Below, piece after piece: positions 9,894-20,110 of a DNA stretch of 64,000 nt; positions within the stretch are counted from its first letter, which is position 1, and every line of letters starts with the position of its first letter. This DNA comes from Wyeomyia smithii (taxonomy: Eukaryota > Arthropoda > Insecta > Diptera > Culicidae), in contig NC_073696.1 of the NCBI RefSeq assembly GCF_029784165.1, positions 101,424,065 through 101,488,064 of the forward strand, read 5' to 3'. Made by a program: the position numbers and the translations under genes. Below the pieces are notes generated by a model. That model did no database searches. It saw nothing but the letters and a program-made list of their open reading frames with translations, and had not been told where the DNA came from.

Positions 9894-10560
9894 ACGGGAG
9901 TCACTTAACGGTGAAATCAGAGTGGAGTGAACAAAATCCTATTACGGGACTCACGTAAGTGAGAAAAACGTCGCGAAGTGACATCTGCCGTGAAATCTGG
10001 GTTATTATGAGTGTCATATCAGTGAAGTGAGAACGGAAAAAGCGACGTTTCGCGTGGAATTATTTCACGACCATTTTGAACGGTGAAATGATTCCACGAC
10101 GCTGCCATAAGTCTTAAAGTTGATTGATTTGTGATCTAATGGTAAATATTGGATTTATTCTTCAGTAACGAAGCGAATCAGAGTTTGATCTGTGCCTTAA
10201 AGCGGTCAATTTTTCATTTTTTCGCCCGATGAAAAAAATGCAAAGTTCAGGAAATTTTCGATACCGAAAAAAACATTTTTTTTTATGCCGAATGTCTTAG
10301 AAATGCAGAACACGTCAAGATCTGGTGTTATCTGAAAAAAAACGGGAAAAAACGACTTTCTGGGACTTCGACATTTTTGAGCTGGGAAACAATCTCATTT
10401 CACTTGTCCTATTCTCAATTTCATTTCACTGTCAATCTCACTCCACGGAGGTGATTTTTGTCACCTCACTTGAGGTGGAATCGGGAATAGGTCTAAAAAA
10501 GTGAAGTGAGCGTGAGAGTGAAATATATTTCACCGTGAAGTGACTCCCGTAATAAGCACC
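9894..10560. mobile_element. 667-bp terminal-repeat element, GGTGCTTATTACGGG family
   Basis: The 23-bp ends GGTGCTTATTACGGGAGTCA.. and their complement are perfect, each flanked by AGG (9891-9893 and 10561-10563). The interior is full of GTGAAATGA / TCATTTCAC half-repeats in both orientations, so most of it can fold. A fragment of the same family lies at 11414-11730. No transposase. Confidence 0.75.
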
Positions 10561-10617
10561 AGGATTAAAAAACATGCACTCTATTAAAATCAATGACAAT
10601 GACAAGTAAGTTCTTAA

Positions 10618-10822
10618 GCCTGTAGTACACTCTTTGTCTAATGGTCAAATATTTGACCTTCTGACATAATGGTCAAATTTATTTGACATCATGGTTGTTG
10701 TTTGCCCGTGTTTGCCCCATGTTAAAATTGGAGAGTGACAAATAATTATCTTTGACCAAATTTTTATCTGTCAAAAAGTGACAAACATTTGACGCTCGGT
10801 CAAAGAGTGTACTACAACAGGC
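10618..10822. mobile_element. MITE family B, copy 2
   Basis: Nearly identical to 6173-6380. The ends read GCCTGTAGTACACTCTTTG and CAAAGAGTGTACTACAACAGGC; the left one lacks the three bases TGT in the first part. The two copies flank the COMMD8/serpin 3' region. Confidence 0.75.
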
Positions 10823-11413
10823 AATAACAGGAAAGGCAATAACGTCATCCGTATCATCAAAGTAAACAGTGTAGTAGATTCATATGCATGTTGAAGTAAG
10901 CCGCGTACTGGTGCACCTACAGTAATATGACCAGGCTTTGAAATGGTCATGGTAGAACCACTTTTCACTGCGATAATCGTCTTCTTTTTCCTCTGACGGT
11001 GGCAAGGCTCGCTTCCTAAATACATTCTTGAACAAACATGTCAAACGAGTACTCGCCACTACGACGTTTTTTTACCCAAACGTATTTTGACATTTTTTTC
11101 TAGAAATAAGAATTACGCACGTTGTGTGCGGAGATTTTGTAGATTACCTATAACATTGGTCTTGTAATAATATTTCTCAATATAAATAGAACGAAGTAGA
11201 CAGAAACAGGGCAAAAGAACATCACTAAACGAATGACAGTCATGATTGTCATTCGACAAAGAGATGCGCGAGTGTCGAATGACCATCATGTTTTTTGTGT
11301 AAGATGCGACGGTTGTTTTGCATTTCCGAGCGAAAGCCTACTGTGGTGCACGCTAAGGTATCGTAATCAAATGAAAATGCTGACCGTTTACAAGCCTTAG
11401 CCAAATTTAGTTT
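10823..11413. other. Intronic sequence, no feature seen
   Basis: AT-rich intron of the serpin gene between MITE B copy 2 and a fragment of the GGTGCTTATT family. A palindromic motif ATGACAGTCATGATTGTCAT lies near 11231. No gene. Confidence 0.35.
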
Positions 11414-11736
11414 ATTATGAGTATCATATCACTGCAGTCTCCCAGATGGTCTCAAGGTAAGATGCTGGCCAAACAAGCCAGTCGTCTTAGGTTCGAGTCT
11501 CGGCTCGGGAGAGACTGTTAGTGTCAGTAGGATTGTAGCGCTTGCCCCGCAATTGTCCTGTACACTAAACAGTCGTCTGCGAAGTCTGTGTATAAACAAC
11601 AAAAGGTCGAGTTCCGAATCGGAATGTAGCACCAAGGCTTTGCTATCACTGCAGTGGAAACGGAAAAAGCGACGTTTCGCGTGGAATAATTTCACAACTA
11701 TTTTGAACGGTGAAATGATTTCATGAAGATTCCATT
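11414..11736. mobile_element. Fragment of the GGTGCTTATT family, split by a SINE
   Basis: TTATTATGAGTATCATATCACTG before the SINE, and GGAAACGGAAAAAGCGACGT with the following ~60 bases after it, match the interior of the element at 9894-10560 (around 10003-10100). The terminal repeats are missing. Confidence 0.65.
11438..11643 (+). mobile_element. tRNA-derived SINE, family 2, with 11-bp target duplication
   Basis: The head has an A-box-like GGTCTCAAGGTAAGATGC and a B box GGTTCGAGTCTCGG. A body follows (CAGTAGGATTGTAGCGCTTGCC) that recurs in complement at 25294-25442 and partly near 59825. The perfect 11-bp TATCACTGCAG lies at 11427-11437 and 11644-11654. Confidence 0.85.
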
Positions 11737-11996
11737 AAAAAGATCGGATCGGTGGTGGATCACCCAGTAAGAGGACGAAAATGCAAGACAGATGCCAGAA
11801 CGGACAAGAAAATCATTTGTGAGGTGAAGTAAAACTCAAAAGTTACGATCCGGCAGATACAAGAAGAGCTCCAACATTCGGTTTTGCGTCGTACTGACCG
11901 TCTCCGCATCCAAGCGTGGGGGCTCTGTATCAAGACAGTGAGAAGGCCCTAAGTTCGCCAAGGAGCGCACAGTGCGTTGAATGTATGGGATCGCGG

Positions 11997-12879
11997 GACA
12001 AAAATCAAAACAGTCATTCTAGTTTTTTTTTCACTTGGTGTGACACGAAAAATGTTTAGTATTGATGAGAGCTACTATTTGCATAATTGACGAATGACAA
12101 ATACGTAATCGCAAAGATGTCTCTAACGCCTTTTTTTGTACATAGGCATAAAATGATAATTTTCCAAGAATATTGTCTAGATTAGATAAAAGGCTTGAAA
12201 AACATTTTCAAATAATTTAAAGTAGATGAAAAAGTGACCTAAACGCCATCACAAATAGGTTTTTATATTATTTTTATTTAATACCCTTTTAATTATGTTT
12301 ATATACGGTTTACTGTTCTAAAACATTTAGACATCATTAATCCAGGAATCTTTCATGTGTTTTGCACATACATTACGTGTTATACATAAAAATAAGGGAC
12401 ATATGACGTTAAACTGCTCACTCTTGGTTTCAGAGGTATCATTCGAAAACGCGAATTCCGGTTGAAAGAGCAAACTTGAGCAATGGCAATCACTTCCAAA
12501 GTTTGGAGGATATTCCAAATAAGGGGAAAAAGTCAAGCATAAAGGAGTATGACCAAGAAGCCTTAAACTTCCAAATGCGCTACGTTGTGTCTCAATAGTA
12601 ACATGTAAAATGTCATAGTTACATGCCTCTACCGTTGCCATATTGGTTTTAACTTGAAAAGATATAGAGTATATTAAAAAAATAATTTGAAAACTATGAG
12701 AAATTTAAAAAAAAAAATAATTTTGTATAGTTGAAACCACTTCACAGTAGATGCGTTTCATAATCGTATGGGTGAACTTACAAGGTTAATAATAACATTA
12801 CAGTACGTCTCAAATATGTATAAAACATATCAGCATATAGAATTGGTTCAATAAGAAATCCACTTTTTTGATTTTTGTC
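11997..12879. mobile_element. 883-bp insertion in the Tc1 relic
   Basis: The ends are GACAAAAATCAAAA and its complement. They sit exactly where Tc1 coding similarity stops and resumes. The interior is AT-rich and non-coding. No target duplication identified, so the family is unknown. Confidence 0.45.
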
Positions 12880-13257
12880 TTTGGAACGTTGCACTGTGGA
12901 GCGCGCCGATAAGCCGCTGGGATACTGGAGAACTTTGTTGTGGACCAAATAATCCAAATTCAAGCTGTTCAATTGGAAGAAGCGGGCACAAGTCTGCTGC
13001 GAAGCTTCAAGTCGCCATATTCAAGGAACAGTCAAGCACGGAGGGCAGTTTGGTGAAAACAGAAGAAATCATGACAGCTGAGTCGTATTGCCATATCCTG
13101 CAGGAAAACCTCGAGGTATCCCACATCCACGATGTTCAAAACACCGTTATAATTAAAAAATACGCCATCGAAACTGTTGATGCCAGTTGGTTTGTATTAC
13201 TATCTTGCATTTCTGAGCCAAATTTGAAAATCTTCCTTGAACTAATTTTTGAGATAA

Positions 13258-13542
13258 GGCGACATCCATAAATTACGTAACGCTCATAGGGGGGAGGGGA
13301 GTATCCTTGAGCGTTACGATTTGTTACACATGGGAGGGGGGGAGGTAAGTTCAGCGTTACGTAACAAAAAATGTCTGGAGAGACTCTCCAAAAACGAGTA
13401 TTTTCATCAAGCAAATCCCCCTACAGCGTTACGTAATTTTCATGGGGGGGGGGCAGGTGTTGGCGTTACGTTTCGTTACATATGGGGGGGTGGGGGTCCA
13501 AAAATTGAGTTTTTTGCGTTACGTAATTTATGGATGTCGCCT
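13258..13542. mobile_element. 285-bp MITE with TAA duplication, GCGTTACGTAAT type
   Basis: A perfect 26-bp inverted end starts GGCGACATCCATAAATTACG. TAA is present at 13255-13257 and 13543-13545. The interior repeats GCGTTACGTAA together with G-runs (up to ten Gs), so one strand is strongly G-rich. PIF/Harbinger-like by its duplication. A diverged relative lies at ~61670-61870. Confidence 0.85.
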
Positions 13543-13728
13543 AAGCCCTTTTAAAGTTTCAGGGGGGATTTCTCATAGAAAAAAAAACTTGAATTACCCT
13601 TCCAAAACAAACGCGAATCATAGTAGGTATTGTTTTGCAGGCAACACATGCCCACTGGCGAACTTTTTAGAAGATTTGAACTGTATTAGAACCATCGGGA
13701 AATTTTTCGGGTCAGAAAACCCCGGGTA

Positions 13729-14234
13729 AAATGGCAAATTTTCAACCTAAACCAAAAAAACATCATTTGGTACCTTAGTTCACACTCGAGTTCTAAAACA
13801 AGACCACTGGAAACCTTATATCTTCAACAACAATAGTTAAATCCGAACATAACACAATTATACAAAAAATGTACCGTAAATACGTTTTTCGTTAGATGGT
13901 GTCTCGAAGAATTATTGTAAGAATAATTATTTTTCATATACTACACCCATGTCTATGTTTAAAGTAAATCTATCAATTTTATTTGCTATACATACGTGGA
14001 TATAAAAGGTGATTTTTTGAGAATTTCTTTAAAAAAAATGCATAAAAATTACAAAACTGTATGAAATCTTTATTTGAGCCGATAAATTGGTTTATGCAAT
14101 TTACTTTTGAAAGATAATTTCATTTAAATGTAAAATGGCAAATTTTCAACCTAAACCAAAAAACATCATTTGGTATCTTAGTTCACACTCGAGTTCTAAA
14201 ACAAGACCACTGGAACCCTTATATCTTCAACAAC
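13729..14234. repeat. Tandem ~400-bp duplication including a mariner end
   Basis: The unit starts GTAAAATGGCAAATTTTCAACC. It runs through GTTAAATCCGAACAT, a TTCGTTAGATGGTGTCTC tract and the first ~125 bases of the mariner right-to-left end, and then restarts at 14128. The second unit is interrupted at 14238 by a palindrome and resumes at 16282, continuing into the complete mariner. It suggests template switching or unequal exchange before the palindrome inserted. Confidence 0.7.
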
Positions 14235-14237
14235 AAT

Positions 14238-16281
14238 GCACAGTGGTCCAATAAGGCAAAAAGTGGAACTTAATTCCATAGCGCCTTTTAACTTCATCCT
14301 AGCTTAATAGTGTCTTCGGAGCAATTGTTTGTATGAATGACCCGCATAATTGCAAATTGTAAAAAAATATCAAAAGTTTACTATACTAAAAATAAAAAAA
14401 TTAACTTTTTTGTGTTAAGAGATAGAAGAATAGTTTATTCAGCAAAGTTGTAGAAAATTCAAAAATATGAAACTTTGTTGAACAAATGAAAATCCTATCT
14501 TTTTTCGGTACAAAGTTATGAAGTACATTACATGGAACTTATTTAAAAGTTAGTTTTTTGTACTTAATTTAGTTAGTTGCATTTTACACGAAAGTGTAGT
14601 TCGGAGGAATTGTTAGGGCACACAAAACAAACATTTTTGCCGAAGACTATATATCTCCAGGGGTTTTCTTTACAAAGTTATATCATATTTTAGCTTATTT
14701 TTTCGATAACTTCAAGAATGTATAGGTTAAAAAGGGGCAAGTGGAATTATGATGTCAATAGTTTTTCTTGAAGTTAAGCTGGAGTACTATAAACTTCTTT
14801 AGGTTCCATTTGTCCCAATCCACCCATTTTAGAGTACGGCGAACATATGTCACAGTAGGTTTTCATATATCAAAAATACTAACTTTTTTGTGTTAAGAGA
14901 TAGAGGAATGGTTTTTTCGGCAAAGTTTTAGAACGTGCAAAAATATGAAACTTTGCTCAACAACCAAAATTTCTATCTTCATTGGGAACAGAGTTACAGA
15001 GTATTTTATGTAAAATTTAATTAAAAGTTAGTTTTTGTACTAAACTTCTGTTAGTTACATTTTACAAAAAAACGTTGTTCTACAAAAGGATTTTGGCATA
15101 CAAAATACACGTTTTTGTTGAAGGCTACACATCTCCAGGACTTTTCCTTACAAAGATATAGCATAATTCAGCATATTTTTTCGATAACTTTAAGAACGTA
15201 TAAAGGAAAAAGGGGCAAGTGGAATCATGATGTCAATTTTTTTTCTCAAAGTTCAGCTCAAGTGCTCAAAACTGCTATAAGTTCCATCCGTCCCAATCCA
15301 CCTAATCTTTATTCTATACGTTGTTAAAGTTATCGAAAAAATATGCTGAAATGTGCTATAACTTTATAAGGAAAAGTCCTGGATTTGTGTAGCCTTCAAC
15401 AAAAACGTGTGTTTTGTATGCCCAAATGCTTCTTCAGAACAAAGTTTTCTTGTAAAATGTAACTAACAAAAGTTAAGTACAAAAAACTAACTTTTAAGTA
15501 ACTTTTACATGAAATACTCTGTAACTCTGTTTCCAATGAAGATAGAAATTTTGTTTGTTCAGCAAAGTTTCATATTATTGCACGTTCTAAAACTTTGCCG
15601 AAAAGACCATTCCTCTATCTCTTAACACAAAAAAGTTAGTATTTTTGATATATGAAAACCTACTGTGACATATGTTCGCTGTACTCTAAAATGGGTGGAT
15701 TGGGACAAATGGAACCTAAAAAAGTTTATAGTACTTCAGCTTAACTTCAAGAAAAACTATTGACATCATGATTCCACTTGCCCCTTTTTAACCTATACAT
15801 TCTTGAAGTTATCGAAAAAATAAGCTAAAATATGATATAACTTTGTAAGGAAAACTCCTGGAGATATATAGTCTTCGGCAAAAATGTTTGTTTTGTGTGC
15901 CCTAACAATTCCTCCGAACTACACTTTCGTGTAAAATGCAACTAACTAAAGTTAAGTACAAAAAACTAACTTTTAAATAAGTTCCATGTAATGTACTTCA
16001 TAACTTTGTACCGAAAAAAGATAGGATTTTCATTTGTTCAACAAAGTTTCATATTTTTGAATTTTCTACAACTTTGCTGAATAAACTATTCTTCTATCTC
16101 TTAACACAAAAAAGTTAATTTTTTTATTTTTAGTATAGTAAACTTTTAATATTTTTTTACAATTTGCAATTATGCGGGTCATTTATACAAACAATTGCTC
16201 CGAAGACACTATTAAGCTAGGATGAAGTTAAAAGGCGATATGGAATTAAGTTCCACTTTTTGCCTTATTGGACCACTGTGC
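14238..16281. mobile_element. 2.04-kb near-perfect foldback element
   Basis: Two arms of ~970 bp are inverted copies with few differences over the whole length. The ends are GCACAGTGGTCCAATAAGGC and its complement; the spacer is ~110 bp around 15260. Each arm itself contains two diverged direct copies of a ~500-bp unit with the tracts TTTTTTGTGTTAAGAGATAG and GGGGCAAGTGGAAT. AAT flanks both sides (14235-14237 and 16282-16284), and the empty site is visible in the upstream duplicate unit near 13845. No protein frame. Transcribed in either direction it would form a long hairpin RNA. Confidence 0.85.
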
Positions 16282-16454
16282 AATGGTTAAATCCGAACAT
16301 AATTCAATTATACAAAAAATGTACCGTAAATACGTTTTTCGTTAGATGGTGTCTCAAATAATTATTGTAAGAATAATTATTTTTCATATACTACACCTAT
16401 GTCTATGTTTAAAGTAAATCTATCAATTTTATTTGCTATACATACGTGGATATA

Positions 16455-17747
16455 AAGGGTGATTTTTTAAGAATTTCTTAAAAAAAATGCATAAAAATTA
16501 CAAAACTGTATGAAATCTTTATTTGAGCCGATAAATTGGTTTATGCCATTTACTTTTTAAAGATAATTTCATTAAAATGTTGGCTACGGCTACGTTTTAA
16601 ATGGTCCATACGAAAAGTCCAATATTGGGTCACTTTTTCGAGCATTTCGGCGGGTATCTCGCGAATAACGCGTGTAATGTTGTCTTCCAAGACTGGAATT
16701 GTTGTTGGCTTATCCGCATAGACGAGAGACTTAACGTAGCCCCACAAAAAATAATCTAGCGGTGTTAAATCGCATGATCTAGGCGGCCAACTCACCGGTC
16801 TATTTCGTGAGATGAATTGCTCACCGAACTCATTCCGCAATATGTCCATTGATTCGCGCGATGTGTGGCACGTTGCTCCGTCTTGCTGAAACCACATGTC
16901 AACAAGACCCAGCTCTTCCATTTCCGGCAAAAAAAAAAAATCAGAAATCATCGCGCAATAGCGAGCACCATTGATCGTAACGTTGCGATTTTGATAATCT
17001 TTGAAGAAGTACGGACCAATGATGCCTCCAGCGTGTAAACCGCACCAAACCGTGCATTTTTCTGGGTGCATTGGCGATCCTTGTATTGCCTCTTCGATCC
17101 AAATGCGGCAATTTTGCTTATTAACATACCCATTTAACCAGAAATGAGCTTCGTCACTGAACACAATTTTTCGGTAAAAAAGTGGATTTTCGGCAAGTTG
17201 TTCTAAGGCCCATTCACCAAAAATTCGACGCTGCGGCAAGTCGTTCGGCTTCAATTTTTGTACGAGCTGTATTTTGTAGGGCTTTACACCAAGATCCTTT
17301 CGTAAAATCTTCCATATAGTCGAATAACACAAGCCCAATTGCTGCGAACGGCGTCGAATTGACATTTCACGGTCTTTCACTACACTGGCTGATACGGCAG
17401 CAATCTTTTCTTCTGTACGCACTCTATGTATACGTGCTGGTGGGTTTATGTCCAACAGAGTAAAACTGGTTTGGAATTTCGTTACAATAGCTTGAATAGC
17501 TTGCTCAGTAGGTCGATTATGAGGATCATAAAATGGTCGTAATGCGCGAAAAACATTTTTCGCAGAGGACGAATTTTGGTAATAAAATTCGATTATTTGT
17601 AAGCGTTGTTCAGGCGTAAGTCTGTTCATGGTGAAATAGCAAACCAAACTGAGTACATTAGACTTTGACAGCTGTCAGAATTCCCGCGTGAACTGTCAAA
17701 TTTGAATACACGAAAAACCAAAATTTAATAGCAAAAAAATCACTCTT
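16455..17747 (-). mobile_element. Complete mariner-type transposon
   Basis: The ends AAGGGTGATTTTTTAAG and AAGAGTGATTTTTTTGC face each other with TA on both outer sides (16453-16454 and 17748-17749). A single uninterrupted transposase frame fills most of the 1.29 kb. Small terminal mismatches show some decay or natural asymmetry of the ends. Confidence 0.82.
16550..17647 (-). CDS. mariner/IS630-type transposase, uninterrupted
   Basis: A 365-codon frame without stop or frameshift. A second Met (MNRLTPEQRLQII) six codons in is the likelier start. The N-terminal region (to ~residue 110) holds the DNA-binding helices, including SIRRRSQQLGLCYSTIWKIL. The catalytic part shows FSDEAHFWLNGYV (first Asp), WFQQDGATCHTS (second Asp) and WPPRSCDLTPLDYFLWGYVK (third acidic residue, Asp), with 36 residues between the last two. 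Length and motif order are those of full-size insect mariner relatives. The protein cuts and re-inserts the transposon at TA in the nucleus. The intact frame inside otherwise dead elements indicates a comparatively recent arrival. Expression is unknown; no promoter is evident beyond the terminal repeat. Confidence 0.88.
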   Translation of the reverse strand: MVCYFTMNRLTPEQRLQIIEFYYQNSSSAKNVFRALRPFYDPHNRPTEQAIQAIVTKFQTSFTLLDINPPARIHRVRTEEKIAAVSASVVKDREMSIRRRSQQLGLCYSTIWKILRKDLGVKPYKIQLVQKLKPNDLPQRRIFGEWALEQLAENPLFYRKIVFSDEAHFWLNGYVNKQNCRIWIEEAIQGSPMHPEKCTVWCGLHAGGIIGPYFFKDYQNRNVTINGARYCAMISDFFFLPEMEELGLVDMWFQQDGATCHTSRESMDILRNEFGEQFISRNRPVSWPPRSCDLTPLDYFLWGYVKSLVYADKPTTIPVLEDNITRVIREIPAEMLEKVTQYWTFRMDHLKRSRSQHFNEIIFKK

Positions 17748-17906
17748 TATGAGGAAAAGTTTTAAGCTATGTTCATACTAAGTCTCTTAACTTTTCCTTC
17801 TCTTTTGTATCCAATGACTATGCGCAAATTTGTGATTTGTATTACTTCATGAAGTAATTATATTTTTTGTCTTATGACTTACATTTTATGAGCGCTACAT
17901 CCAACT

Positions 17907-18170
17907 TATGGTCGTCATGATCGCCCTGTTAGGTCACCAATTGAGCGTCTAGTGGAAAAATTTGAATCAACTCGTTGTTCGATCGTGTATCTCTCCATTA
18001 TGAAATTTCAAACCTTACTGAAAAGAATTTCCGAAAGAGCGGGAAAAATATGGCATCGTTTGCTGTCTCTATCGGTTTACTGTTGTAGGGCCCTTGTCGA
18101 AAAACCCTTTAAAAACAAATATTTATTCTTATAACAGTTAGTCGGGACATCATCCAACGTGGAAAATTTT
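17907..18170 (+). pseudogene. Mariner transposase N-terminal fragment
   Basis: The frame reads YGRHDRPVRSPIERLVEKFE, a hallmark of the N-terminal domain of mosquito mariner-like transposases, and decays ~40 residues later. It lies between the intact mariner and the right arm of the 5.4-kb element. It is therefore the likely remnant of that element's own transposase, in the opposite orientation to the intact one. Confidence 0.6.
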
Positions 18171-18960
18171 TAAAGTATATTTTTTGTAAAATTGAATCTT
18201 TCGGATCAAGCCATTTTTGTTCTACACATGAAGTTTTCATTAGTCTTGTTTTAGAATTACAGTGTAAATTGAGGTGTCGAATAATGTTTACTGGTTATTT
18301 GGTCCGGACAATTTTCCGAAGGTGCTAACACAGTTTAAATCTTCTGAATCAATGGACATGTTTTGCCTGCAAAACAACACCTACTATGATTTTCGTTTGT
18401 TTAGGAAAGGTTATTAAAGTTTTTCTTTTGCATGAGAACTCCCCCCTAAAACTTTGAAAGGGCGCAACTCAAAAATTAGTCCAAGGATGATTTTCAAATT
18501 CGCTCAGAAGTGCAGGATGGTAAAACAAATCCACTGGCATTAACTGTTTTGATGGCGTATTTTATTTTTCAATAACGGTTTTTGGAACACCTCGACATCA
18601 ATACGGGCCTCGAGAAACGCTTCGTTTTGCAGCAGGATAACGATCCGAAGTATGCGACCAAGCTGACGAAGTCATTTTTCCGTTCCCGTCGCATCAAACT
18701 CCTTGAATACCCCACACAAAGTCCTGATCTGAACCCCATTGAATATCTTCGGGCCATCCTCTATGCTCGGATCTATAAAACTGTTGTAAGTAATAGAAAA
18801 AACTTATTTTGAAGCCCTTGAGCGCGCGTGGAAGGCACTCAACCCACGACACTTGAACAATATTGTCCAAAGCATGCCGGAGCGCCTACAGGAGGTGTTG
18901 AAAGCTAAAAAAGGCCATACTCACTATAACATTGTTGTTGTTTGATTTCAGTTTGGCTTA

Positions 18961-19914
18961 TTTGATGCTATATTGATCTGGGCACTTTATTTTGTCCCTG
19001 TTCATTTATGAATTTCAAACGGTTTTTTCCATTAGAAAAACGTTTTGTTATCAGAGCAACATAAACTAAACTTGAAAAGAACATAATGAATAAGATTTTA
19101 AGAATTCTTAAAATTCTTCATTGATGATTATGATGTGTTTTCGTTTAATTTTAACCATGATATATTGAGTCATGGTGTAACGGTGTGTTAAATGCAGGAT
19201 CGGCCATATTGGAAACAGATTTGATTGCAAAGTAGTTTGTTTATAATCAACCTCTCAAAAAAAAATCGCATCGTTGAACATATCATTTAGATGCATTTAT
19301 ATGGTAAATATAACAATGTTACATACCTTGCTATCAATATTTGTGCTTCTCGAAAGAAACTCACAAGTTAAACATCGAAAACTGGAACGTTTATTTTTCA
19401 ATTGAGCAAGGAAACATAGATAAACAAGGACAAATTTCTTCCTGTTGTAGAGTGAGACTTCGTCTCCAACCTCCCTAAGCAAAAAACGCTACCTCACCCC
19501 GCGCCTACTTTTTGGCCAAACCGTTACACCATGTTCTACTCATAATGATTTCAACCAGAAAAACGAACGAAATGAAAAATAAAATAAACTGGGTACTCTA
19601 ATTTGTCCCTCACTGTAATGATGTTTGGCTTGATAATAGATACCCAAATGTAGTTGTCTGGTCCCGTTTACGTGTCCGTTCTATCAGTGTTGTATTGTTA
19701 GAGCATGTTTTAAATTTCAACAATTGTAATTATGATTAAATTCCAATGATGTTAAATAATTTTAGCAATTATCTAGATTCAAAAAGCTCATAATTATCAG
19801 GACAAAAACAAAAACTCTAATATTTCTATGTTTGCATTTCAAAATTGCCGTGCACTTTCTTTTTTTTTTTATTTCACACATGCATCGCGAGCTAAAATGT
19901 CAAACTTCTTCGAG
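18961..19914. other. No gene seen
   Basis: AT-rich intronic sequence. ATTTGTCCCTCACTG near 19600 resembles the outer end of a Tc1-type element, but no partner could be paired with confidence. Confidence 0.3.
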
Positions 19915-20105
19915 AGACCCCCGTTGAGTGGTCCCCGTGGTTCTGTAGTTAGCGATGTCGGTCGGCTAGCTCTCCCACACACGGTTGTGATGTCGGGTTC
20001 GATTCCCGCTCAGGTCAAGGATCTTTTCGAGCTGGAAATATTCTCGACTCAGCACTGGGGCACGGTGTATCGTTGTACTCATCAAATGTGCCAAAAACAA
20101 TATTG
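19915..20105 (+). mobile_element. tRNA-derived SINE, family 3
   Basis: Head GGTTCTGTAGTTAGCGATGTCGG (A-box region), then B box GGGTTCGATTCCCGC, with spacing as in tRNA. A ~90-bp unrelated body ends near CAAAAACAATATTGATAACG. No unambiguous duplication. It differs in sequence from families 1 and 2. Confidence 0.7.
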
Positions 20106-20110
20106 ATAAC

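Larger units (their letters stand above)
13138..18583. mobile_element. 5.4-kb long-terminal-inverted-repeat element in the Tc1 relic
   Basis: Left sequence (13138-13257 and 13543-13735) is the imperfect complement of the right sequence (18290-18583), about 300 bp per arm. Examples are AAATACGCCATCGAAACTG against the complement of CTGTTTTGATGGCGTATTTT, and CAAACGCGAATCATAGTAGG against its complement at ~18385-18405. The left arm is interrupted by a MITE. The interior holds a decayed mariner transposase piece, a tandem duplication, a 2-kb palindrome and a complete mariner. Removal rejoins the Tc1 relic between its central and DDE parts. Confidence 0.65.
11737..18960 (+). pseudogene. Tc1-type transposase relic, split in three by later insertions
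   Basis: Three decayed coding pieces read in the right order. 11737-11990 gives the helix-turn-helix region (IRQIQEEL, then TDRLRIQAWGLCIKTVRRP), with stops. 12880-13137 gives the segment leading to and past the first catalytic Asp region (YWRTLLW.., SKFKLF, then KTEEIMTAESYCHILQENLE). 18583-18960 gives FVLQQDNDPKYATKLTKSFF and YPTQSPDLNPIEYL, with the second Asp of the triad and the DLNPIE motif. Gaps are explained by insertions at 11997-12879 and 13138-18583. Stops and frameshifts show the element is dead. The Tc1 family moves by cut and paste at TA. Confidence 0.75.

Noticed and set aside
13321..13554. Gly-rich frames near 13.4 kb
   Set aside because: They derive from the G-runs and inverted repeats of the Harbinger-like MITE.
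18582..18812. Independent small gene with DNDPKYA motif
   Set aside because: It is the DDE end of the same Tc1 relic whose N-terminal pieces lie at 11737 and 12880.
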